Notes: generated from the letters alone by a model not told the origin. A stretch of DNA of 34,267 bases from Bacteroidales bacterium (GCA_012727735.1 JAAYGM010000280.1:1-34267), one strand, 5' to 3'; positions 9,796 to 18,349 are shown, numbered from the stretch's first letter. Program-made: numbers and translations.

Positions 9796-10845
9796 ATGGA
9801 GCAAAATCCGATATTTATGCAGCGCTGCTTACAGCTTGCCCGCAAAGGTGAAGGCTATACAAGCCCCAACCCCATGGTAGGAGCTGTGATTGTGCGCGAT
9901 AACAGGATCATTGGAGAGGGTTATCACCGGAAGTACGGAACAGCCCATGCCGAAGTGAATGCCATTGCTTCTGTCAAAGACAATGCATTGCTATCGGAAT
10001 CGACCATGTATGTCTCACTTGAACCTTGTGCCCATCATGGCCATACACCTCCATGCGCTGAACTGATAATTTCGAGGGGGATTCCCCGCGTGGTGGTGGC
10101 AATGACTGATCCCAACCCGAAGGTAGCAGGCAGGGGAATTGAGATGATGAGAAAGAGCGGCATTGATGTGTCGGTGGGTATGCTTGCAGAAGAAGCCGGG
10201 GAGCTGAACAGGATCTTCCTCGTAAACCAGCTCCAAAACAGACCTTACATCATATTAAAATGGGCGCAGAGCAAGGATGGATTCATGGATCATCACCGCA
10301 CATCATGTGAGGAGAAACCTGTTAAAATATCCAACAGCATCACACAAAGCATCGTACACAAATACCGCACGCAGGTACAGGGCATCATCGTGGGAACCAC
10401 GACAGCACTGCTGGATAACCCACAGCTTACAGCGAGGAAATGGTTTGGCAGTCATCCAGCAAGAATCGTGATTGACAGGGAAAACAAAATACCGGCGGCT
10501 TCAGCATTGTTCGACGGGGTAGCACCCACCATTGTTTTCACGGCATCAACTCCCGCTGATCCGAACCGGCATGAGCATGTGAAGCATATTGTCATCGACT
10601 TCTCTGAAGACACTAACATACAGATCATTGACGAGCTGTTCAAGGAAAAGGTCCACTCACTTCTGATTGAAGGCGGCGCCAGCCTGTTATCCTCATTCAT
10701 CGACCGGGAAATGTGGGATGAAGCGTATGTGGAGAAGTCTGACCAGCTGCTCCTTTCCGGGATAAAAGCACCTGATATACAAGGAGAAATAACTGAAATC
10801 AAAAAATATTTAAACGCTTTTCAATATCATATAAGAGCAAAATAA
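9796..10845 (+). CDS. ribD: Bifunctional riboflavin deaminase/reductase RibD
   Basis: RibD performs two successive steps of riboflavin synthesis: deamination of the pyrimidine intermediate, then reduction of its ribose. I chose the ATG at 9796 (MEQNPIFMQRCLQLARKG) over 9727 because homologues begin just before this helix; that gives 349 residues. The N-terminal deaminase has the zinc signature H51-A-E53 with C78 and C87 (EPCAHHGHTPPCAE). TSPNPMVGAV precedes it. The C-terminal reductase, from about residue 150, contains KWAQSKDGF, a GIIVGTTTALLDNPQLTAR segment and IEGGASLLSSF. Other rib genes are not nearby. There is no recognisable FMN riboswitch in the short upstream gap. Confidence 0.95.
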   Translation: MEQNPIFMQRCLQLARKGEGYTSPNPMVGAVIVRDNRIIGEGYHRKYGTAHAEVNAIASVKDNALLSESTMYVSLEPCAHHGHTPPCAELIISRGIPRVVVAMTDPNPKVAGRGIEMMRKSGIDVSVGMLAEEAGELNRIFLVNQLQNRPYIILKWAQSKDGFMDHHRTSCEEKPVKISNSITQSIVHKYRTQVQGIIVGTTTALLDNPQLTARKWFGSHPARIVIDRENKIPAASALFDGVAPTIVFTASTPADPNRHEHVKHIVIDFSEDTNIQIIDELFKEKVHSLLIEGGASLLSSFIDREMWDEAYVEKSDQLLLSGIKAPDIQGEITEIKKYLNAFQYHIRAK

Positions 10846-10899
10846 GTCGAAATATTCTTTAAATATTCATTTTAATATGGTTAAAGCGAAAAATCTTTC

Positions 10900-10907
10900 T
10901 ACTTTTG
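10900..10907 (+). promoter_or_regulatory. Bacteroidota -7 element upstream of DUF6242 gene
   Basis: TACTTTTG matches the -7 consensus TAnnTTTG perfectly and sits 37 bases before the ATG at 10945 in a very AT-rich gap after ribD. No clear -33 TTTG lies at normal spacing. It would start transcription of the envelope block independently of ribD. Confidence 0.5.
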
Positions 10908-10944
10908 CATATCTTAAATGTGCTGTACAATATTTTTGAAACAA

Positions 10945-12291
10945 ATGAGATCTAAATATTTCCTCCTGGCATCGGTGCTTTTCATGAACCTTTTGCTCTT
11001 CTCCTCCTGCCTTAATTCATCCGATGAGAATATCGAATATTCACCTGATGCGCAAGTTTATGCTTTTTCCCTGTCATCCAGAGCTGACACAGCCAACCTG
11101 TTAACTGCGACACAATTCACAATTGATCAGATAAACGGGAAAATATTCAACAAGGAACCATTACCCTATCAGTTTCAGGTTGACAGCGTATTGTTAAACA
11201 TCAGAGGACAGAGCGCTTACAGTTCATTTTCCCAGATAATGCTTACCCTGGAGCCGGACAGCTCCTTTGTCTGGACACAATCAGATTCTGTAGCAGTGAA
11301 CAGGTTGAGAAAAATAACCACAACAGCACCTGACGGTAAAACGACCAAAGCCTATAATTTTGAGCTGAATGTATACCAACAGGATCCCTACATCCTCTCA
11401 TGGGAGAAAAGACAAAATAACTATCTCACATCAGCGGTAGTATCGCAAAAAACAATAGCATTGAACAACCTGTTCATCACTTATTGGCTCTCCGGCACCG
11501 TAATGCAAGCGGTTACTACTACTGCCTCCGATGGGGTGAACTGGAGTGGAGCTGATGTTACGGGTCTCCCTTATACTGCTGATTTGTCAACACTTGTAGT
11601 CTCAGGGAATGTCGTATACATGCTTGATTCACTCTCCGGCAGCGTCTATAAATCGACTGACGGACTAAGCTGGGAACCGGTTACCACGCCATATAGCGTA
11701 AAAGCGATGTATGGTGAACTACCTACAACTACAGGTGGAAAAATACTGATTGCAGTAAACCACAACGATACCCTTAAGTTTGCTGATACAGATGATTTTT
11801 CTGTCATGAGACTTTTGAACAGTGTACCAGAAGATATCCCTGTAAAAGACTTTACAGCGGCAAAAATAGACAATCCAACCTCTTATTCAATTAAATATAT
11901 CATTTTATCAGGAGGTGCAAGAGTTGACACTGCTCCCAACAATGATATCTGGATACTTCAGCATAAAAACGGGTTGATCACTTTTATCAAGTCCAGGGTA
12001 CCGGCTTCACTCTCGTTAAACGGGAGCAGCCTTTTCTTTTACGACAACAAACCCTATCTGATGACAACATCATCAGATAAAAACATCCTTATCTATTCAG
12101 AGAACTCCGGACTGGACTGGATCGAAGCGGGGCAGAATCAACAATTCCCTGCTGACTTTAACAAGAGAACCGCTGCATCGGTTATCACTGATGCAGATAA
12201 TTATATTTGGATATTCGGCGGAGTATCCGCAACCCAAACACCACTGGTTGATGTATGGAGAGGACGATTGAATAAATTTGCAGAGATTTAG
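10945..12291 (+). CDS. DUF6242-type lipoprotein
   Basis: This secreted lipoprotein resembles the DUF6242 family common in Bacteroidales. From the ATG at 10945 the protein has 448 residues. It starts with a lipoprotein signal ending in LLLFSSCLNSS, with C22 as the likely lipidated cysteine. An N-terminal region to about residue 145 is rich in beta strands (DAQVYAFSLSSRADTANL, DSSFVWTQSDSV). The remainder has repeated short blades such as TTASDGVNWSGADVTG, STDGLSWEPVT and ENSGLDWIEAG, suggesting a beta-propeller. Function is unknown. An upstream ATG-less extension (10918 onward) would disrupt the signal peptide and is not used. The gene is visibly more AT-rich than the glycosidase genes. It precedes DUF6089-uppS-bamA, so an envelope role is plausible. 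Confidence 0.78.
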   Translation: MRSKYFLLASVLFMNLLLFSSCLNSSDENIEYSPDAQVYAFSLSSRADTANLLTATQFTIDQINGKIFNKEPLPYQFQVDSVLLNIRGQSAYSSFSQIMLTLEPDSSFVWTQSDSVAVNRLRKITTTAPDGKTTKAYNFELNVYQQDPYILSWEKRQNNYLTSAVVSQKTIALNNLFITYWLSGTVMQAVTTTASDGVNWSGADVTGLPYTADLSTLVVSGNVVYMLDSLSGSVYKSTDGLSWEPVTTPYSVKAMYGELPTTTGGKILIAVNHNDTLKFADTDDFSVMRLLNSVPEDIPVKDFTAAKIDNPTSYSIKYIILSGGARVDTAPNNDIWILQHKNGLITFIKSRVPASLSLNGSSLFFYDNKPYLMTTSSDKNILIYSENSGLDWIEAGQNQQFPADFNKRTAASVITDADNYIWIFGGVSATQTPLVDVWRGRLNKFAEI

Positions 12292-12374
12292 AGGATCATA
12301 GCAGATTCATAACAAATGAGATAATTTATCATCTGATTTTGCGTTACATAGTATCACCAAATCAGGAGTAAAGA

Positions 12375-13085
12375 ATGAAAAGGCTAAAAAAAACCACATT
12401 AATCTCTTTTTTAGCAACGCTGTTTTTTCTTATCACATTTACTGCATCGATCTGCTCTCAGGAGTACAAATATGAGATCGGAGGAGCTGCAGGGAGCTCG
12501 TTCTATATGGGAGATGCCAACAAAACAAAATTGTATCTCCATCCGGGCATCACCGGAGCTCTTTTGGTCAGATACAACATCAGCTTTCACTGGGCTGTGA
12601 AAACGAACCTGCTGGCAGGAAATGTTTCCGGAAACACGGAAGATTCAGGAAACATGTTCCCTTTTGAACAACAGTCAGCTTTTCATCGTACCTTTGCAGA
12701 ACTGGGTACGCAGGTGGAGTTCAATTTTTTCCCTTACAGCGACAAGTACGCATATATGGGGACAAAACCATACACTCCTTATCTGTTTGCCGGTGGCGGT
12801 ATCACCTATGCTACGGGAGAAAATGATTTTCTCAACGTGAACATACCTTTAGGTGGCGGGTTTAAGTATAAAATAAAAGAGAGAATGAATATCGGTATTG
12901 AATTTTCAATGCGCAAACTGTTTGGCGACAATTTCGATGTCACACAGGATGATTCGGAATGGAACCTGAAAACTCCTTTCGGTATCAGAAGCAGCCGCAT
13001 GAAAAATCAAGATTGGTATTCAATCACAATGATTTACCTGACATGGGATTTCGGAATACGAAACGATCCATGTCACGGAAACTAA
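12375..13085 (+). CDS. DUF6089-type outer-membrane beta-barrel-like protein
   Basis: This 236-residue protein has a signal peptide (ending near ITFTASICSQ) and then alternating amphipathic strands typical of a small outer-membrane barrel: YEIGGAAGSSFYMGD, FHWAVKTNLLAG, YTPYLFAGGGITYA, NIGIEFSMRKLF, and an aromatic-rich C-terminal strand region. It matches my recollection of the DUF6089 family, which in Bacteroidales often sits just before uppS and bamA, as here. The ATG at 12375 has a Shine-Dalgarno-like aggag seven bases upstream (12363-12367). uppS follows after 21 bases. Function is not known; porin-like or assembly-related roles are both possible. Confidence 0.8.
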   Translation: MKRLKKTTLISFLATLFFLITFTASICSQEYKYEIGGAAGSSFYMGDANKTKLYLHPGITGALLVRYNISFHWAVKTNLLAGNVSGNTEDSGNMFPFEQQSAFHRTFAELGTQVEFNFFPYSDKYAYMGTKPYTPYLFAGGGITYATGENDFLNVNIPLGGGFKYKIKERMNIGIEFSMRKLFGDNFDVTQDDSEWNLKTPFGIRSSRMKNQDWYSITMIYLTWDFGIRNDPCHGN

Positions 13086-13106
13086 AAATATAAGCCGAGT
13101 AAATAG

Positions 13107-13856
13107 ATGTCGTTAATTGACAAACTTGATCATAACCGCCTTCCCTGCCATATAGCCGTTATCATGGACGGCAACGGACGCTGGGCTAAAGCCAGAGGCA
13201 TGAGTAGGGGCGAGGGACACAGAGAAGGTGTTGGAGCGATCAGAAAAGTAGTGGAAGCTGCTTCGAAAGCATCGGTTCAATACCTGACACTTTACGCTTT
13301 TTCTACTGAAAACTGGAGTCGTCCCTCTGAAGAGGTGGACGGATTGATGGATCTGATGGTTTATGCCATCACCAGGGAGACGGCCGACCTGAAAAAAAAC
13401 GGGGTCAGGATTGCTTTCATCGGTGACATTGACCGACTCCCTGAAAATGTACGTGAAACATTGCAGGAGTGTATCCGTGAAACAGCAGGAGGAGAGAGGC
13501 TCACCCTGGTTCTTGCCCTTAGTTATTCGTCGAAATGGGAGATTACAGAAGCAACACGAAAAATAACCAGTGACGTGATCAAAGGTGTGATAGAGGAACA
13601 GGATATCAATGAAGAGACCATTGGCAGGTATCTCACCACCCGCGATCTTCCCGATCCCGATTTGCTGATAAGGACAGGAGGAGAACAAAGGATAAGCAAT
13701 TTTCTTTTGTGGCAATGTGCCTACGCGGAATTTTATTTTACGGAGACCTTCTGGCCCGATTTTGGTGAGGAAGAGCTTTACGAAGCGATACTCAACTTTC
13801 AGGGCCGCGAAAGGCGATACGGCAAAATCAGCGAACAGATTGAATTTGAACAATAA
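13107..13856 (+). CDS. uppS: Isoprenyl transferase (undecaprenyl diphosphate synthase)
   Basis: This cis-prenyltransferase makes the C55 lipid carrier used for peptidoglycan and surface polysaccharide synthesis. The 249 residues contain the canonical IAVIMDGNGRWAKARG, with D21 as the catalytic Mg-binding aspartate. LTLYAFSTENWSRP follows, and the C-terminal signature includes RTGGEQRISNFLLWQ and YAEFYFTETFWPDF. Length is normal. It lies between the DUF6089 gene and bamA, with 35 bases to bamA, a conserved arrangement in Bacteroidales linking lipid carrier synthesis to outer-membrane biogenesis. The large antisense open frame over it is a shadow. Confidence 0.95.
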   Translation: MSLIDKLDHNRLPCHIAVIMDGNGRWAKARGMSRGEGHREGVGAIRKVVEAASKASVQYLTLYAFSTENWSRPSEEVDGLMDLMVYAITRETADLKKNGVRIAFIGDIDRLPENVRETLQECIRETAGGERLTLVLALSYSSKWEITEATRKITSDVIKGVIEEQDINEETIGRYLTTRDLPDPDLLIRTGGEQRISNFLLWQCAYAEFYFTETFWPDFGEEELYEAILNFQGRERRYGKISEQIEFEQ

Positions 13857-13891
13857 ACAGGTCAACACTGAACAACAGAGAGTCAGAGAAA

Positions 13892-16609
13892 ATGAAATAT
13901 ATCACAATGTTGAAGAAAACATTCCATTTACTTCTATTATTCATCATACTATCACAGTCCGCATCATTGGCACAGACCAATGATTCCATACAACCTGCAG
14001 CAAATGGTGAGCTGAGTGTGAATTATACCGCTCCCCCAAAGAAATACTACATTGCCGATATTGATGTGACAGGTGTGGAGGGAACCATGTATGAAGACCA
14101 GAAGTTTGTCCTCGTAGGTTTCTCCGAACTGAAGAAAGGACAGGAGATACAAATTCCCGGTGATGAGATCTCGAACGCGCTTAAAAGATTCTGGCGCCAG
14201 GGGCTCTTCTCTGATGTGAAAATATTGCAGACCAACGTGGTTGGCGACAGTGTATGGCTGGAGATACGCCTTACTGACCGTCCCAGAGTTGCCGACATCC
14301 GCTACTTCGGGATGAAGAAAAGTGAACAGGAAGATATTGAGGAGAAGATTGGTTTTGTGAAGGGGAATCAAATCACACCACCCCAGATTGACAGGGCTGA
14401 AACAATGATTAAAACCTTTTTCGATGAAAAAGGTTTTGGCGATGCCGAAGTGACCATTTTCCAGCGCGCCGACAGTACCCAGAGAAATCAGGTATTTCTG
14501 GAGATCACCGTAGACAAGAAAGAGAAACTGAAGGTCAACAGTATCGTGATCGAAGGGAATGAGGCCATCCCTGACAGCAAGCTGAAATGGGCAATGAAAA
14601 AGACCAACGAAAAGGGAAAGATCAAAAATCTCTTCCGTGCGAAAAAGTTTGTAGATGATCTCTATGCAGCAGACAAGAAAAATATCATCGCCAAATACCA
14701 GGAGGAGGGTTATCGCGATGCTGAGATAATTCGTGACACTGTTTATAAACATGATGAAAAAACAGTCAACATCGAACTATTACTGGAAGAGGGACCTCAA
14801 TACCATATACGTTCCATCAACTGGGTGGGTAATACGCAGTATCCCTCAGCTCAGTTGGGAATGCTGCTCGATATGACACCGGGAGATATCTATAACCAGA
14901 AGAAACTGGAGGAGAGATTGCTCTCGGATGAAGATGCAGCCGTGAACCTCTATCAGAACAACGGATATCTGTTCTCCAATATTGATCCTGTTGAGATAAA
15001 TATTGAAAGCGACTCTGTTGATCTGGAACTTCGCGTGGTAGAAGGACCCAAGGCGACCATCAAAAGGGTCATCATTCAGGGAAACGACCGGTTGTATGAA
15101 GATGTCATCCGCAGGGAACTGAGAACTAAGCCGGGTGCCGTATTCAGTAAGGATGCCCTCTTGCGTTCGGTACGTGAGATTGCCCAGACAGGGCATTTCG
15201 ATCCGGAAGCACTCTCGGCAGATATCTCCGGAGGTATCTCCCCTAATCCGGAAGACGGAACAGTGGATATCACCTATCCCCTTACATCGAAAGGGAACGA
15301 CCAGATTGAATTTTCTGCCGGTTGGGGTGTCACCGGGCTTGTAGGTAAGCTGAGTCTGAAACTGAACAACTTCTCACTGCAGAACCTGCTCAATCCCTCT
15401 ATGCACAGAGGCATCATCCCTCAGGGAGAGGGACAGACACTCGTGCTGAGTGCGCAGACCAACGGACGTTACTATCAATCCTATCAATTCCAGTTCATGG
15501 AACCCTGGTTTGGAGGAAAGAGACCCAACAACTTCTCATTAAGCGCTTATTACTCACGCTATACCGGCCTCAACAGCGATTACTACTCACAGAACGCTTA
15601 CAATCCCTACATGTCAGGTTACGGAGGTTACGGAGGTTACCCCTATGGTGGCGGCTATGGTGGTTACGGAGGGTACGGAGGATATGGCGGTTACGGAGGC
15701 TATGGTGGTGGTTATCAGGATATGGCTGAATATGCCGCCGACCCCAATCAGGTATTCAGTATGCTTGGCCTTTCACTGGGATACGGAAAACGTCTTGAGT
15801 GGCCGGATGATTATTTCCAGTTCATGGCTGAACTCGGATATCAGCGTTACGGTCTGAAGAACTGGTCATGGAACCAATTTCCGTTCCAGACAGGGATAAG
15901 CAACAGTGTCACCCTCGGATTCACCTTGTCACGCGTCTCAACCGATAATCCAATCTACACGAGAACAGGTTCGCAATTCACATTAAGTGTAAGCGCTACG
16001 CCTCCCTTCTCACTCTGGGATAACAAAGATTATGCAACCATGGCATACAGTAATCCTGAAAAACACAAATGGAATGAGTACCATAAGTGGAAGCTGAAAA
16101 TCAGGACCTTCACACCCCTTACACCCTCAACGGTAACACGTACGCCGGTATTGGCTACCAGGGTCGAATTCGGCGTGCTGGGCCACTATACGCTGAACAA
16201 GCTGACCCCGTTTGAAACATTTGACGTGGGTGGAGACGGCATGAGTGGCTATTCCAACTCTTTCGCTACCGAAAATGTGGCGTTAAGAGGTTATGAGAAC
16301 AACTCTATTGCACAGCAGGCACGTGCCTACACACGCTTTGGCGTTGAATTACGCTATCCTTTTATACTGGAACCAAATTCCACCATTTATGGTGTAGCCT
16401 TTCTGGAGGCAGGTAACGCCTGGTTGAACGTGAAAGACCTCAACCCGTTCGACCTGAAGCGTTCAGCAGGTGTAGGTGCACGTATCTTCCTCCCGATGAT
16501 CGGGTTGATGGGTATTGACTGGGCATATGGTTTTGATACGGTTTATGGTACAGGAAACAGGCAACGAGGGGGCAGTCAGTTCCACTTCATTATCGGACAG
16601 GAATTCTGA
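13892..16609 (+). CDS. bamA: Outer membrane protein assembly factor BamA
   Basis: BamA is the core Omp85-family insertase that folds barrel proteins into the outer membrane. The 905 residues start with a signal peptide (FHLLLLFIILSQSASLAQ). Five POTRA-type repeats follow (about 48-450; pieces include YYIADIDVTGVEGT, VNSIVIEGNEAIP and KRVIIQGNDRLYED). The C-terminal barrel runs from about 465 to the terminal strand ending in FHFIIGQEF. The lid-loop arginine motif appears as ALRGYENNS with R799, matching the Omp85 VRGF/Y signature. A notable Gly/Tyr tract of 33 residues (576-608) interrupts the early barrel. Two ATGs (13892, 13907) are possible starts; the first is kept. The gene follows uppS and precedes OmpH-type chaperones. 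Confidence 0.95.
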   Translation: MKYITMLKKTFHLLLLFIILSQSASLAQTNDSIQPAANGELSVNYTAPPKKYYIADIDVTGVEGTMYEDQKFVLVGFSELKKGQEIQIPGDEISNALKRFWRQGLFSDVKILQTNVVGDSVWLEIRLTDRPRVADIRYFGMKKSEQEDIEEKIGFVKGNQITPPQIDRAETMIKTFFDEKGFGDAEVTIFQRADSTQRNQVFLEITVDKKEKLKVNSIVIEGNEAIPDSKLKWAMKKTNEKGKIKNLFRAKKFVDDLYAADKKNIIAKYQEEGYRDAEIIRDTVYKHDEKTVNIELLLEEGPQYHIRSINWVGNTQYPSAQLGMLLDMTPGDIYNQKKLEERLLSDEDAAVNLYQNNGYLFSNIDPVEINIESDSVDLELRVVEGPKATIKRVIIQGNDRLYEDVIRRELRTKPGAVFSKDALLRSVREIAQTGHFDPEALSADISGGISPNPEDGTVDITYPLTSKGNDQIEFSAGWGVTGLVGKLSLKLNNFSLQNLLNPSMHRGIIPQGEGQTLVLSAQTNGRYYQSYQFQFMEPWFGGKRPNNFSLSAYYSRYTGLNSDYYSQNAYNPYMSGYGGYGGYPYGGGYGGYGGYGGYGGYGGYGGGYQDMAEYAADPNQVFSMLGLSLGYGKRLEWPDDYFQFMAELGYQRYGLKNWSWNQFPFQTGISNSVTLGFTLSRVSTDNPIYTRTGSQFTLSVSATPPFSLWDNKDYATMAYSNPEKHKWNEYHKWKLKIRTFTPLTPSTVTRTPVLATRVEFGVLGHYTLNKLTPFETFDVGGDGMSGYSNSFATENVALRGYENNSIAQQARAYTRFGVELRYPFILEPNSTIYGVAFLEAGNAWLNVKDLNPFDLKRSAGVGARIFLPMIGLMGIDWAYGFDTVYGTGNRQRGGSQFHFIIGQEF
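15617..15715 (+). repeat. Gly/Tyr repeat tract inside bamA
   Basis: Residues 576-608 of BamA are only glycine and tyrosine except one proline, mostly repeats of GGY. The codons vary (GGT, GGA, GGC, GGG with TAC or TAT), so the repetition is stronger in protein than in DNA. It lies between predicted barrel strands, probably in a surface loop. Confidence 0.85.
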
Positions 16610-16878
16610 CAAGGGTGCATGGCAGGTGAAGCATATCATCTTTTCACCCGCACCTGATGGCAAAAAAGGCAGTTCACCGACCATTTAACATTCTTTATTG
16701 ATACTGTGCTAAACGTTTCACCTGAATAACTGTCTTTATTAACAGAATTGAAAATATTAAACCGTATGAAGCGAGCAATCACATGTTTTTCACAAGTGAG
16801 TTGATAGAATAATCTACTTTAGCGAACATGAGAATAGTGAGTTCCATACAACCTTAATGTAAAAATAAATATTATCGT
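16610..16878. other. bamA-ompH intergenic region
   Basis: This 269-base AT-rich gap holds no credible gene. A short inverted repeat (GGTGAA 16625-16630, TTCACC 16643-16648) lacks a T-run and is a weak terminator at best. TACTTTAG at 16815-16822 is one mismatch from the -7 consensus TAnnTTTG and is about 57 bases before the ompH start, so the first ompH gene may have its own promoter. Confidence 0.4.
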
Positions 16879-17391
16879 ATGAAAAAGACATTATTTTTTA
16901 TCGGATTATTTATGGCTTTGGCCATTGGGAGCAGCTACGCCCAGAAATATGCATTGATAGACATGGAATATATCCTTGAAAAGATACCAGCCTATGAAAA
17001 TGCCAACAAGCAGATGGAAGCACTCTCCCAGCAATGGCAGAGTGAGGTGGACGATGAAGTGGAAACTGTGAACGCCATGTACAAGAAGTATCAGGCCGAC
17101 CTGGTGTTTCTTGCCGGCAATGAGAAGACCAAACGCGAGAACGAAATCGTTGCCAAGGAAAACGCTATCCAGGAGCTCAGGAACCAGTACTTCGGACCGC
17201 AGGGAGAATTGTTCAAGATGCAGGAAAATTTGATTAAACCAATACAGGATAATATCTACGAAGCGGTGAAAGATATATCCACAGAAAATAATTATTCAAT
17301 TGTGGTAGACAGAGCATCCGCCACGTCGATTATTTTCGCTTCACCCGCCATAGATATCAGCGACCTTGTTCTTTCAAGGTTAGGGTATTAA
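16879..17391 (+). CDS. OmpH/Skp-family periplasmic chaperone (first copy)
   Basis: OmpH/Skp proteins hold unfolded outer-membrane proteins in the periplasm. This 170-residue protein has a signal peptide (to about residue 21, SSYAQ). A short strand KYALIDMEYILEKIP follows, then a long charged coiled-coil (NKQMEALSQQWQSEVDDEVE onward to about 125), and a C-terminal return segment (NNYSIVVDRASATSIIFA). These are the family's strand-helix-helix-strand parts. It lies downstream of bamA and is followed after 67 bases by a second copy that differs in its coiled-coil, so the pair is an old duplication. Client specificity is unknown. Confidence 0.9.
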   Translation: MKKTLFFIGLFMALAIGSSYAQKYALIDMEYILEKIPAYENANKQMEALSQQWQSEVDDEVETVNAMYKKYQADLVFLAGNEKTKRENEIVAKENAIQELRNQYFGPQGELFKMQENLIKPIQDNIYEAVKDISTENNYSIVVDRASATSIIFASPAIDISDLVLSRLGY

Positions 17392-17402
17392 AATAAATAG
17401 AT

Positions 17403-17410
17403 TATCTTTG
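17403..17410 (+). promoter_or_regulatory. Bacteroidota -7 element upstream of second ompH
   Basis: TATCTTTG is a perfect match to TAnnTTTG. It begins 11 bases after the stop of the first ompH gene and 56 bases before the second start. No good -33 TTTG lies at normal spacing. It would allow separate transcription of the second copy. Confidence 0.45.
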
Positions 17411-17458
17411 TACCCTATTTTTTTACGGAATTATAAACAATAAATTATAAATAGAATC

Positions 17459-17968
17459 ATGTTAAAGAAATTATTAATCTTTTTTATTGCACTGGCTCCT
17501 ATAGCGGCTGTTGCACAAGATGCCAAAATCGCTTACCTGAACTCTCAGGAGATTTTTGCCGCCATGCCTGAACTGGCAGGTATCGAAACACAACTCTCCA
17601 CAAAACAGGAAGAGATTTCAAAAAACGGCCAGGCACTGGTAGATGAGTTCAACAAAAAAGCAGAAGAGTTTGAAAAAACCGCTTCCGCATCTCAAACAGT
17701 ACAACAGGATCAGCAAAAACAGCTGGCACAGATTCAGGAAAGATATCAGATCTATGTACAGAACAGTCAGCAGGAGATGCAGCAGTTACAACAACAGCTT
17801 CTTGAGCCGCTGAACAGAAAGATTGCAGATGCCATCAAAGCAATCGGAGATGAAAACAGCTACGCATATGTTTTCGATGTCTCTACACAGCAGTCGCCCA
17901 TTGTATATGTGAGCCCGACAGCTGTAAACATCACACCGATGGTGAAAACCAAGCTGGGCATACAATAA
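17459..17968 (+). CDS. OmpH/Skp-family periplasmic chaperone (second copy)
   Basis: This 169-residue Skp-like protein has a signal peptide (LIFFIALAPIAAVAQ) and an opening strand AKIAYLNSQEIFAAMPEL. A long helical hairpin, unusually rich in glutamine (TVQQDQQKQLAQIQERYQ and SQQEMQQLQQQLLEP), is followed by a closing strand segment YAYVFDVSTQQSPIVYVSP. Compared with the first copy the helices are more glutamine-rich and less acidic, so the two may serve different clients. A strong terminator begins 20 bases after the stop, making this the last gene of the envelope block. Confidence 0.9.
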   Translation: MLKKLLIFFIALAPIAAVAQDAKIAYLNSQEIFAAMPELAGIETQLSTKQEEISKNGQALVDEFNKKAEEFEKTASASQTVQQDQQKQLAQIQERYQIYVQNSQQEMQQLQQQLLEPLNRKIADAIKAIGDENSYAYVFDVSTQQSPIVYVSPTAVNITPMVKTKLGIQ

Positions 17969-17988
17969 GCTGAAAAAGCAGGATAAAT

Positions 17989-18027
17989 AAAAGGCCGTCT
18001 CATAATAAACCATGAGATGGCCTTTTT
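17989..18027 (+). terminator. Intrinsic terminator after second ompH
   Basis: A 15-base stem with a single G-T pair (arms 17989-18003 and 18012-18026) encloses the 8-base loop aataaacc and ends in a T-run at 18023-18027. It starts 20 bases after the ompH stop. The A-rich left arm could also work weakly for the opposite strand. Confidence 0.85.
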
Positions 18028-18153
18028 CTGTATGGTCGGTTTATCGGCAATAGCTAAGGGTAACCCCATTCCCTGTGAATCGCCTTATATGGTGCAACAC
18101 TATGTTTATATTTAGCCATAACAAGCCCTTTACATCTTCGGATCTGTTCGAAC

Positions 18154-18208
18154 GATATTCGAAGGATATTCGAAGGATATTCGAAGGAGTTACGAAGGAG
18201 TTACGAAG
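18154..18208. repeat. Five tandem 11-bp units, helically phased
   Basis: Three exact copies of GATATTCGAAG (18154-18164, 18165-18175, 18176-18186) are followed by two exact copies of a variant, GAGTTACGAAG (18187-18197, 18198-18208). A partial unit (tgttcgaac) precedes them. The first unit contains the palindrome TTCGAA. The period is about one helical turn, so each unit would face the same side of the DNA. No protein or RNA role is known to me. Confidence 0.85.
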
Positions 18209-18307
18209 ATAATATAGCTTTACCCTGATGAATATACCGGCATCACCTCCCGATTATTGCTTTCACGGATACAAGAAAATGAGGTTCCGTGCCCTTCATC
18301 TTACCGT

Positions 18308-18349
18308 AAAAAAAAAGACAGCCTCCCTTTCAGAGACTGTCTCTTTTTT
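18308..18349. terminator. Bidirectional intrinsic terminator after Usp gene
   Basis: The stem pairs AGACAG (18316-18321) with CTGTCT (18337-18342), extended inside by CTC/GAG. Nine A bases lie to the left (18308-18316) and six T bases to the right (18344-18349). Read on the minus strand it follows the Usp stop (18372) and ends in a U-run, so it should end that transcript. It could also catch plus-strand read-through. Confidence 0.75.

Noticed and set aside
13113-13868. Antisense open frame of 251 codons over uppS
   Set aside because: It mirrors the strongly conserved uppS, has no recognised domain or credible upstream signals, and is explained by codon use of the real gene.
13964-14752. Antisense open frame of 262 codons over bamA
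   Set aside because: It lies wholly inside the POTRA region of bamA on the other strand and resembles no protein family.
16625-16648. Terminator after bamA
   Set aside because: The six-base stem has a 12-base loop and no T-run, too weak to call.
18154-18208. CRISPR array
   Set aside because: Units are 11 bp with no spacers and no cas genes are nearby.
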